Of a stretch of DNA of 64,000 nucleotides, positions 36,440 through 45,970 are shown in pieces. Made by a program: the position numbers and the translations under genes. The notes under the pieces are model-generated. The model worked only from the letters and a program-made list of their open reading frames with translations. It did no database searches and was not told the DNA's origin. This DNA comes from Spirodela intermedia (Eukaryota; Streptophyta; Magnoliopsida; Alismatales; Araceae), in the NCBI GenBank assembly GCA_902729315.2, contig LR746271.1, positions 5,414,001 to 5,478,000 of the forward strand. The letters are read 5' to 3'. How positions within the stretch are numbered: the first letter of the stretch is position 1; each line of letters opens with the position of its first letter.

Positions 36440-37130
36440 TTGAGGAATTACTTGTTTTCGCTCCGCGAGGGAGATGCCGTGAGGGTCAACTACTGTCTTC
36501 GCTCTATGAGGGAGAGGCCGTGAAGGCCAATATCTGTCCGGTAGCAGCTTCCACCTTTCGCCCCTGCCTTTCTCCGTCCGCCTGTTTTCGCCGCTGCCTG
36601 TATTCAAGGCCTTGCTGCAAGCTGGCGACGCGTGCTAGAACGGCGCAGAAAAGTGCTGGGAGACTATGGTCGCGGAGTTGCCTGTGTGACGATGGTAGCA
36701 AGTGGACTGACCGGGGACGCTCGCTGGACAGCCAGGCGAGAGGATACTCGCGGAATGGCTGGGCGACGAAAAATACGATCGCGGATCGACCAGCGGTGAA
36801 GTTGCAGAGAGTCGTGGGGAGCGGCTTGGGCACAGAAGAAGCTGTGCCGGAAGGTCGCCGTCGCGACAGCTTCTGACGCGCTGAAGTGCTCGTCGAAATG
36901 CGTGTGAGCAGTGAAGGGTCACATGTGGGAGCGCGTGATCTCGCGATCACAACCTTGGCGCTGCACCGCGCAGTGAGATGCGCGCCTGCAGGGCCTGCGC
37001 TGGCACGGGTGCTCGTGCAGGTGCCCTAGGCGCACGATGGCCGCAGGAGAACGTGCGACGGTACTGGCACTGCCAGGAGAACGTCCACTACCATTGTCTG
37101 GCATCCATCATCGACTATCGCTGCCGATCA
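36440..37130. other. GC-rich island, no gene recognised
   Basis: An abrupt GC-rich, CpG-containing block 3' of GH5 gene 2 in otherwise AT-rich DNA. It starts with a 40-bp tandem duplication (36459-36498 and 36499-36538; TCGCTCCGCGAGGGAGATGC and TCGCTCTATGAGGGAGAGGC). Open frames occur in several frames on both strands (up to 148 codons on the minus strand at 36950-36504), but none has a motif I know. It could be a young retroelement leader or a captured fragment; it has no second copy in the window. Confidence 0.4.
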
Positions 37131-37840
37131 TTGCTACTCCTTTCCAGACGGGTATATTTTATCGTCTCCCGACTTAGGCTTGATCAACTCATTTTTGTTG
37201 GCCCAAAATAGATTGCCTTCTTAATCTGACTTAAACACTTCGACGCATCAAAACTTGAGAAAAAGATAGCTTGGCCGAGTTGTGATTAACTTTAGTGTTG
37301 TGAAAGTTGAAGTCATACCTTGAATCCTCAAAAAGCATACTTCAATTGTTATAATTTTGTTCTAAATCCACAGGTTGAAAAGTACAAGTCTATTGATACC
37401 ACAAGGGGTGATTTTGAATCCACATAATTTGGAATAGGGTTTCCTAAATCCACAGGGGTACTGGAGTCTACCAATAGAGGGAGAGAATTTCAACAGAAGA
37501 AATTTATGAAATTTTATTGATAAAAAACTAGAATGCCTCTAGGGCTACATGGGGTGCTTTTAACTGGGCTAAAGAGTCTTGTCTTGGCACTAATATTTGA
37601 ATTTAAATTAAAACTTGAATTTTAAAATGGAAAATAAAATTTTAATTTCAACATAAGTGGGCTTCTAGTTGCATTAGTAGTGGGCTTTAAGCTACATCAG
37701 TCTCCCTTACTTCAAAAAGACTCATTCTAGAGTTTTCAACTTTTTCAAGATAGTACTCATACAAATCCATTCCATTGAACGTAAATGATATTCTTATTGT
37801 CTCTAGTAAGTCAATGACATTTACTTGCTAAATAGGATGC
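37131..37840. other. Unassigned AT-rich DNA upstream of a pol remnant
   Basis: No motif recognised. Two related phrases, TAAATCCACAGGTTGAAA (37364) and TAAATCCACAGGGGTACTGG (37446), recur about 80 bp apart. Confidence 0.3.
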
Positions 37841-38489
37841 AAAACTAAGACATTAGATAGATTTTATTATTGCAAGTGTTTGATTTAGAGATTAAACATA
37901 AGAAAATATTTGAGAATATTTTAGTTAATCATTTATCACAAATTGTTACAACTTAATAGGCCACGTTACATGATTCATGTCACGATGAACAAATATTAGT
38001 CATTTTTCATAGTAAATTACTTTCGTATGCTAATGTAGTGAATTATTTATTTTCAAGTAAAATTCCAACATGGTTCTAAAAGAGGGATTTATCTTTTTCA
38101 AAAGTTAAATATTATTTCTGGAATGATCCTAAATTATTTTATTAAAGAGTTGATCAAATATTCAGAAGGTATATACATGAAGAAGAACATGAAAGTATTT
38201 TAAATCTTTGTCATTCTTTTGCATGAGCAGGACATTTTTCAAGAAGAAAAATAACGAAGAAAATATTACAACATGGATTTCATTGGCCCACAATTTTTAA
38301 AGGTGATTATTATTTCAGTGGAACATGTTTAAAGTACTATGCTAGAAAAATTATTTTTAAGAGAGATATGATCCCATTGAATTCTATCTTAGAGGTTAAA
38401 ACTTTAGATGTATGAGGTATGGATTTTATGGGACCATTTCCATCTTCTTTTGGATATGAATATATTTTAGTAGTTGAATGATATGTACT
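37841..38489 (+). pseudogene. Athila-like (Ty3/gypsy) pol remnant: RNase H end and integrase N-terminus
   Basis: Forward frames with several stops read LLQVFDLEIKHKKIFENILV and NHLSQIV (the end of RNase H and linker). These are followed by SKIPTWF, YYFWNDPKLF, HSFA-AGHFSRRK, ILQHGFHWPTIFK and GMDFMGPFPSSFGYEYILVV. The GHFS...HWP segment is the integrase zinc-binding/linker region and MGPFPSSFG-EYILVV the start of the catalytic core of plant Athila-type integrase. The frame carries TGA just where the first catalytic Asp region should continue, then is interrupted at 38490 by an LTR and resumes at 40071. Confidence 0.8.
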
Positions 38490-40070
38490 TGTTGTTGTGT
38501 TTTAAATACTCATTATCTAATAAAATTTATAACTAAGATTTAGAAAATTTAGTAGAACATGTTAAGTCTTAAATTGAACAATAGGAGATTGATTGGTCCA
38601 TTATGAAAAGCAAATCTAGTCTATATGAAGAGTAACTTTTACTTTTAAAACTTTTAAAATAAGAATAAAAACATATTAAATATTTAAAATATAAATAAAT
38701 ATATGTAAAAGGAATGGGAGAGAAGAGAAAGGAAATTCTTCTTATTTTAACACTTAAACACTCATTAACCAGCCTTTAATTTCATTTATTTCACACTTAA
38801 AATTAAAAAAAATATTATCAATAATATAAAATAAGTTGGACATGATCTAAGCTTAATTTGAGATGGGTTTCAGAGAATTTCAAAAAGGAACGAAGATCAT
38901 TCATCAAGTTTTTAATTAGTTCCAGTCATTTTAATCAAATCATATGTGAAATAGAAATAATTTACTATAAAAACTAAATAAATGAAAAAAAAAGAAAATA
39001 ATTGTCACCCAATGTTACTCTACCTCTTAGACAACTAGAGACACTACTATGGTGGCTTGGTTTCTTCCATACATGCTACACAATGCTAAAAATCATAGAT
39101 GTATCATTTAGAATATTTACATTGCTTGTAAAAGAGATCCATAGAGGAGAAGAGCCGATCAAAATATCACCATCATTTGGGTGGAAAAGGAAAGAGTTAA
39201 TTGATTGCCGGAGGCCTTAAACATAGTTAGGGAGGGAAGGAGCAAGCTAACCAATTGCCGAAGGTGTTGATTGTGCCAAGGAGAGGAAGAAACATATGTC
39301 ATATATGCTACTTCGATGGGATTTTATAGATAATCAATAAAAATTATTTTACCAAATAATATAGAGAATACTCTTTATATCTCTAATGTCGATACTTTTG
39401 AGAACTTAAGTTTCTGATATTGTGGCAATTCGTTCGCTGCTAAATTAGTTGTGTCTAATCACGTGATATGTTAAGCAAGATAGGATCAATCCATTGTGAA
39501 CCACTGTTGTACAAACACTTTACATTTAGGGTATAGTGACACTTTACCTGCTGCAAGATCAGCCTTTCCTGATCACGTGGTGCACTAAGTGACACAAGAT
39601 CCGCAAATCATTGCTTACATTTAAGGTATCATGACACTTTGCTCATTGTGGGATCAGCCTTTTCTAGTCACATGACATGCTAAGTGACACAAGATCTGCT
39701 TGTCAGGAACTAGTGCCCTCAAAGACAAAAATACAAGTTAGTCCCTCATCAGATTTATCGATGAAAATGTCATGTATATATCTTAATGCTTCTCAAAGCT
39801 TTGGATAATATCCCAATCTAAGTGCAAGTCATAGGCCATAGGGATAGTTTTCTACAGCTCGTTATAACATAATATAATAAAATATTATATTATATTAGAT
39901 ATAAAAATATTTTATTTTTTAAAAAGAAGAAATACATTAACTCCTTTAAATTCTAACCTTAAAATTAATTATACAACACTACATTTTATTCTATGAATTA
40001 AGTTAATAAAATAGATTAAGAACTAAAAATAAAGGATTATTATTGTACATTATGTTTCTAATTGATTGCA
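38490..40070 (-). mobile_element. Family C LTR inserted in integrase, minus orientation
   Basis: Reverse complement of the LTR at 19305-21460 along most of its length. The upstream flank is integrase core (EYILVV...) and the downstream flank resumes IPTKSNDYKVVVKFV, so it splits one reading unit. Terminal TG (38490) and CA (40070) are visible. The flanks GTACT and GTTAT agree at only 3 of 5 bases, and about six expected integrase residues are missing at the junction, so a small deletion accompanied or followed insertion. No internal genes adjoin: a solo LTR or remnant. Confidence 0.65.
39526..39708 (-). repeat. About 90-bp tandem duplication within the family C LTR
   Basis: Two diverged units. 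39526-39620 contains TTTAGGGTATAGTGACACTT, GATCAGCC and AAGTGACACAAGATC; 39621-39708 contains TTTAAGGTATCATGACACTT, GATCAGCC and AAGTGACACAAGATC. A more decayed third unit seems to precede them (about 39410-39525). The plus copy has a comparable but less regular array at 19815-20115. Confidence 0.65.
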
Positions 40071-40845
40071 GTTATTCCCACGAAATCTAATGATTATAAG
40101 GTGGTAGTGAAATTCGTCATAGAGAATACATATTTTTTAGATTTGGATATCCACAAATAATAATTAGTGATGGTCGGACTTATTTCATAAATTCTGATTT
40201 TAGATATTTATTGAAGAAGTATGGGTAAATTATAGAATTGCTACACCATATCACTCACAAACTAATGACCAAGTTGAAGTATCAAATGGAGAAATTAAGA
40301 AGATTTTACAAAAAATCATGAAACCCGATTGGAAGGACTGGTCCATGAAATTAGATGTTATTTTATGAGCACCAAACAACTTATAAAACACCAATAGGTA
40401 TGTCTCCATATAGGTTAGTGTATGGAAAAACTTGTCATATTCTAGTTGAATTATAACATTGAACTTATTGAGCAATTAAACAATTGAATTAGAATTTAGA
40501 TAAAGTTGGTGAGAAAGAATGTTACACCTCACTTAATTAGAAGAATTAAGGAATGATGCTTATGAGAGTTCTCTTATTTATAAGGAGAAAATGAAATCTT
40601 TTCATCATAAATAGATTCATAGAAAAACATTTCTAGTAGATAAAAAAATTGACTTTTAATTCAAGTTTGAGACTATTTCCAAGAAAATTGAAATTGAAAT
40701 TGGATGATCCTTAATTATAAAAGTTTATGATAATATAGCAATAAAAATTTAGATGTTCAAACTAGACAGCCTATGGTAGTAAATGGCCAAAGATTAAAGC
40801 CATATCTTGAGAATGAAAATTTGATTACTAAAGAGGTCATTTAAT
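40071..40845 (+). pseudogene. Athila-like pol remnant: integrase core to C-terminus
   Basis: Continuation of the pol remnant ending at 38489. It reads IPTKSNDYKVVVKFV, then IIISDGRTYF with the second catalytic Asp, ATPYHSQTNDQVEVSNGEIK with the catalytic Glu, and ILQKIMKPDWKDWSMKLD. The C-terminal QRLKPYLENENLITKEV ends near 40840. Stops and small shifts break it. About 300 bp further on the glycosidase fragment begins, so this element probably marks the break that removed that gene's 5' half. Confidence 0.75.
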
Positions 40846-41136
40846 TACAGGCTGATTAATGGATATGTGTATTATTTCTGGCTGAAAACATTAAACTTGA
40901 ACTTCTTGGGAGGCATTCCATTTTGACACTTTAAAATAATTTATTTTTTCTCTTTTATGCCTTTTGTTTGCTGTTCTTAGTCATGCAGAATTTTTATTAC
41001 AATAAAGGGATGATGAAAAGAAGAATGCACCAATGATAATTAGATTCTATCCTTCTCAACTTATCTTTCTAGATGGCTATTTTTTTATTTATACATACAT
41101 GTTATGTCACAGGAGGTCTAATAATTGCTACAATTG

Positions 41137-41849
41137 ATAATCACGTCGAAACTCGTATGATCGGAGAAATTATTCTAATCGCAAAAGGTCCGCTGGCAGG
41201 TATGCTGGAAGACCCAGCTTGATCGCAGTGGAGCTCATCAACCAACCGAGGGCAGAAATGGTCGACTTCGATACCTTAAAGAGCTATTACCAAGCCGGCT
41301 ATGACGCCGTGCGCAGGCACACAAGTACCGCCTACGTAATCGTCTCCACCCGGTTGCACGGTGACCTGGGGGAGTTCATTCCGTTCGCCAGCGGCCTCGA
41401 CCGCACCGTCCTAGACATTCACTATTACAACCTTTACTTGAGCAAGTTTGATGGATGGACGGCGCAGCAGAATATCGACTATGTGAACAACGAGAGGGCC
41501 AACGAGCTCGCCTCCATTACCAACTCCAATGGCGGCCCCCTCTCCTTCGTCGGTAAGAGTCCCTACAGCCGAGTCGCCTTGTCCGTTGGAATAGTCTCTT
41601 TTACATTTGTCACCATTCTCCGCCGCCGTCACGGCTGCAGGGGAGTGGGTCGCCGAGTGGAAAGTGGTAAACGCGTCGGAGGAAGAGTACCGGAGGATTG
41701 GGGAAGCGCAGCTGAATGTCTTCGGTAGGGCCTCCTTCGGGTGGGCCTACTGGACCTACAAGAACGTGGACAACCACTGGAGCCTAAAGTGGATGATCAC
41801 CAACGGCTATATATCCCTAGGTGAAACCTCGAATATTACTGTTTGTTAA
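41137..41849 (+). pseudogene. 3' fragment of a GH5 glycosidase gene (exons 6-7) with Glu-to-Gln at the acid/base position
   Basis: Similarity to GH5 gene 2 starts inside intron 5 (about 41137, ACTCGTATGATCGGAGAAA) and runs through exon 6 (41200-41552), intron 6 and exon 7 (41641-41849), with splice sites and reading frame preserved. Exons 1-5, encoding the signal peptide, fascin-like domain and half the barrel, are absent. The ELINEP motif reads ELINQP: codon 41243-41245 is CAA where both intact genes have GAA. The nucleophile Glu in GEWVAEW is kept. The C-terminus runs past the usual ISLL to ISLGETSNITVC-stop. Loss of the 5' half, the missing acid/base Glu and the neighbouring retroelement mark it as a nonfunctional relic, though its open frame implies fairly recent loss of constraint. 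Confidence 0.88.
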
Positions 41850-42560
41850 CGGAATAATGGCGAGCAATTTCTTTGTTTTTGTCTCGTACGACTTCCTGCC
41901 CTCTGTCCCCCTCTATGTAAGACTCCGGACTGTCGCCTTCTAGAAGCTGTCCTCTCCGCCCTTGTAGCCCTTTTTGAATGAAATTCCATTTCACCTGTCA
42001 ATGGGCCAAGCTATTGAGGTCAATGACCGGTTACAGAAACACAGCGGCGCCCATGTGCATCCGCATGATAAGAAAAATTGAGGGCGGGAAGGATAAACCC
42101 AGACCAAGGCACGGACCAAAGTATTTACGTGGTTACGTCCAGGGGGGACGGCGAGAATGGGATCTTCACAAGATGTCAAGAAACTCTCACCATCAGCACA
42201 AAGGAAAAGGCGTACCCTCCAAGAAGCTCTCACCTCTGTTCGAGAGAAACAGGCAGCGCATTGCGAGAAAGTTCTCATCTCTAACCCGGAGAAACAGGCA
42301 GCGCCGTGCGAGAAGCTTTCCCTTCTAACCCAGAAGATTAGGCGTCTCCGTCTTCTTCTTTGCGCCAACATCTTAAGCTTAGCTCTCTTTGTCTCTCCCT
42401 AGCGTTTCTCAAAGTCTTAGTAGGCCATCCCGGATGACCCAAGGGCGGCAGAAAAGGTCCACGCCAATAAAGGTGGACGACGGTCCATTTTTGTGTGACA
42501 CAGGGCTAACTTAACATCCAATAACCCTTGTCGTCACCCACGGGGGTTATACACTCAATT
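41850..42560. other. Unassigned GC-moderate DNA with 45-bp tandem repeat
   Basis: Within it, 42221-42340 is an imperfect array of about 45 bp: AAGCTCTCACCTCTGTTCGA and GAGAAACAGGCAGCGCATTG, then AAGTTCTCATCTCTAACCCG and GAGAAACAGGCAGCGCCGTG, then AAGCTTTCCCTTCTAACCCA. Overlapping open frames of 68-126 codons arise from it. TATTTACGTGGTTACGTCCA (42121 on) resembles a phrase common in plant repetitive DNA. No gene recognised. Confidence 0.4.
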
Positions 42561-43105
42561 TCCCACTCACAGACCCGCCATTGCACCCCTCTATATGCAT
42601 GGCCCAGCCTTCCACAGCCCCGGAGAATCTCAGAAAGTTGGCACAAGCCCATTGATGGCACGGTATGGGCACCAACCGGCGTCGATATGTGCAGCTTGAA
42701 TAGCGCCTTTCTGTGCCTGCAATACGGGAGAACCTCAAACTCCTTGGAATGGCTTGTGGCATGGCAATATGTATGCATGATGTGCATAACGCCTCTAGGC
42801 CTCACTACACATGGAAGAATAGTCAACTTGCATGACATTGTTGTGTCTGAGATCCAACAGAATTTACCCCAGCAGCATGGCTTCCGTTGTAAAAAAGGAC
42901 ATCTGGTCTGGAATTCGTGCTTCGTGTATAAATAATACAAGCGATTAGTTAAAAAAAATCATTAACTAACATTTAAGAAATCACATTTGAGAAATTGTGA
43001 ATGATCAAAATAGAACTATATTTTTACTGAAAAATTAGAATTAATTTTGCACTTATTTTAGAAATCAGATGAGAACATCAAACAAACTGTAAAACATGTA
43101 AGTCG
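42560..43105. repeat. Duplicated segment F, copy 1
   Basis: About 550 bp colinear in direct orientation with 45440-45970. Anchors are CCCCTCTATATGCATGGCCC, AGCCTTCCACAGCCCC, GATGGCACGGTATGGGCAC, GGGAGAACCTCAAACTCCTT and GAATGATCAAAATAGAACTA. A plus-strand frame here is open for about 135 codons and a minus-strand frame for 144, but neither is conserved in copy 2 and neither is recognisable. Confidence 0.7.
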
Positions 43106-44280
43106 TCCATATTCATGTTCATATTTCAGTTGATTAAAAATATTTTACATGCATGTTAGCATCATTTATAAGCATAGATCTAAAAATCCGCCCAACACCG
43201 TTGCAAAAAGCTTCCCAAAAGACTTCGAAGATTGTCATTTGTCATGATTTTTATTAGATTAGAGAATGTATATACAATCTCGATTTCATTTATTGACTTG
43301 ATCCCAAAATAGAATTGCATGTCTCAAAACACTGCATTTGGAAATGGATTCAGCCCTTATTAGATTTTGAGAAAATAGGAGAAATAGTGAGTGAGAGAGA
43401 GAGAGAAAGAGAGATGGCTTCCATGTCCTCCTTTATTTTCCTAGTTCAAGCTAAAGATTACATCTTTGGGTGCTAAAATATAACAAAAACCAGCAATGCT
43501 TGGGTCTTCACCTAATAAAGAGCCAACAGCTTTATGTATATATGTTCTCTATTTGAATGAATTCTGAGAGCTTTGCCAAGTTTATTATACCAGTATCATC
43601 ACACAAATTTGGTAGTTTATTCAGTAATGGTTTAAAATCATGAATTTGAGATTTCCTCAATATAAGTTGAGCATAACATCATCCAATGGCAGTATATTCT
43701 AACCTCTATTCTGGATAAGGAAACAAGTTCTTTTATTTGAACCCATATTATTGGAAATCCAAGAATAATTCATGCCCTAGTTCTTCTCTTTTGATCATTT
43801 TTATTTTCTAAAATTTTCAAATCACTAAATATATCTAGATTCATCACATAGTTTTCGTCATATTTACTTGGTAGTGATGAATTAGATGGCATACGAATTT
43901 TAATAATAGTCATAACTTAATAGACTAGTCATTTGGTTGTGTTTGATTGAATAATTTATCTAGGAATAAGTTTAACGTGGTCTTAAAATTTGGGAATCTA
44001 TAGCGGAATATTTTATATTGAATAATAATCCATATTATTTCTATATTTTTTCTTAATTTATTTCACATTAGATGAAGTTGAAACTGATTTAATGATTGGG
44101 CCTAATTTAAGTTACAAAATTATTTCACTGTTGGGCCATAATTTAAGGGATATTTGTCTGATTATTGGTGGTAATTTAAAGGGAGTAATGCATCCAATTA
44201 GTGGGCTTCATATTAAGGATCCGAAATGTTTATATTCTGAATTATTATTTTATGACGCAGTAACTATTCTCTCGATTATT
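43106..44280. other. Unassigned AT-rich DNA
   Basis: Contains a short GA-rich tract at 43388-43414. No gene or repeat terminus recognised. Confidence 0.35.
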
Positions 44281-44319
44281 TTTAAATATAAAGACTCTCT
44301 TCTCCCTCCTGTGATGAAT

Positions 44320-44720
44320 GAACGACGCAGAAAATCACGGAAGAATTAAGAGAAAAATGGATTGAAAATCTCGACGAGGGATCGCGAACGAAGATGAAAA
44401 TTGAACGGAAGAACGTGACGAAGACCCAAGGGGAAAATGAGGAAGAAACGGAAGAAATTTCTCGACAGAAAACAACAGAAGAACAGGGAATAACCGGAAG
44501 AAAACTCGCGACGGAAGTACGAGGAAAATGCGGTATAATCGGAAGAGAATAACTAGCGTAAACAACGGACGAATTATGAAAAACAGACGGAAGATCGCTA
44601 CGGAAATTGGACGAGAAATCCAGACAGAAATCGCCGGACGACGGAAGAATAAACGGAAGAAAAATCACGACGGAAAGGGAGAACGAACGCGGAAAAACAG
44701 ACATGAAATTCTCACCAGAA
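44320..44720. repeat. Purine-rich degenerate CGGAAGAA-type repeat tract
   Basis: About 400 bp in which CGGAAGAA/GACGGAAGA/CGGAAAT words recur at irregular 15-40 bp intervals, giving a marked purine bias on the plus strand. The complementary strand is open from 44767 to 44282 (161 codons, Ser/Phe-rich); the bias removes stops there and no protein motif is seen. Confidence 0.55.
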
Positions 44721-45439
44721 GAAAAAGCACTTTTGATGACCACCAGGTGAATGCTCTCCTCTCTCACAAGCTCTGAAAAATCGAATAAGGAGATCGACTC
44801 ATGCTGCCCAGAAAAACGAAGAGCTCAATGGCCCAGAGATCGACTCCTCCAGCTCCTTCTACAGAGACTCCAGCTTAGGATCCATTGGTTTGGGCCCAAT
44901 GAGTTCTAATACCAATTGATGGGCTCCTATTGACATGAGCGAAGACCAAATCTCCACAACCGGCTGACTGATGCCTGCTGCCAAGGGAGATCTTGTGGAC
45001 TGGGAAGAGGGAGCAAGGGGAAAAATCAGGGGAAAGAGAAGGGGAAGGAAAGATAGATTAGAACGATGACAATACAAAACCAAGACCGACAGTCTTGGGG
45101 TCGCCGAAATGAGATGGCGAATCTCCGCCGAAAAGACCGACAGTTTCTTACAACGATTCTCTCCCTCTCCTGAGGTCACTACTTGATGGGACTCAGTACA
45201 AGACAGGACCCGTAGATGTCAGATCTTGCCGTTTGAGTAAATTCGCCGCCAGAGCCTTCCGCAACGCTGGTCTCTTGCCCTACAGGATCTGCTGTATTGT
45301 TGTCCTCGATGATGTCGGGTCCCTGCATCCCATCACCTTGCATTCCGCTCTAGCTGCCCGACTGTAGCACTAGATTGAGCCAGCGCCTTTGGGACTGCAC
45401 TCTCCTTGGCCTAGTTCCTAATGTAAGGGCCTCAACATA
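44721..45439. other. Unassigned DNA between repeat F copies
   Basis: Includes TTCTAATACCAATTGATGGG (44906 on), whose reverse complement CAATTGGTATTAGAAC is a distorted form of the initiator-tRNA-Met primer-binding site TGGTATCAGAGC of plant LTR elements. Without matching LTR termini this is only a hint. Confidence 0.3.
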
Positions 45440-45970
45440 GACCCACCATGACCCCCCTCTATATGCATCGCCCAGCCTTCCACAACTCCACAGAATCTCA
45501 AAAAGTTTGCACAATATATGGCACAACCCCACTGATGGCACGGTATGGGCACTAATCTGCTTCGATATGGACAGCTTGAATAACACCTTTCTATGCGTGG
45601 AGTACGGGAGAACCTAAAACTCCTTGGAATGGCGTGTGGCATGGCAATTAGTATGCATGAATAATAGTGCTCATGACATAGTCCACTTGCATGGCATTGT
45701 TGTGTGTGAGATTCAATGAAATTTTACCTTGAGCAGTATGGCTTTGATTGTAAATATGAACATATGGTCCGGAATTGGTGCTTCATGTACAAATAATAAA
45801 AATGATACTTGTAAAATTTGTTAACTGACATTTACAGTATCACATTTGAAAATGTGAATGATCAAAATAGAACTAGATTTTAATTGAGAAATCAAAATCA
45901 ACTTGTTGCTTTTTTTTTAGAGATCAGTTGAGGAACATTAGACAACGTATAAAACATGAAAATCTAGTTC
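45440..45970. repeat. Duplicated segment F, copy 2
   Basis: Direct, colinear copy of 42560-43105 with small indels (for example ATATATGGCACAACCCC inserted near 45515, and about 40 bp missing near 45665). By eye roughly 80-85 percent identity over the better parts. Confidence 0.7.

Noticed and set aside
36504-36950. 148-codon minus-strand frame in the GC-rich island as a gene
   Set aside because: Several comparable frames exist on both strands in the same interval, no domain or signal is visible and no splice or promoter context supports it.
41219-41728. Exon 6-7 fragment as a functional short glycosidase
   Set aside because: It lacks signal peptide, fascin-like domain and half the barrel, and its acid/base Glu is Gln.
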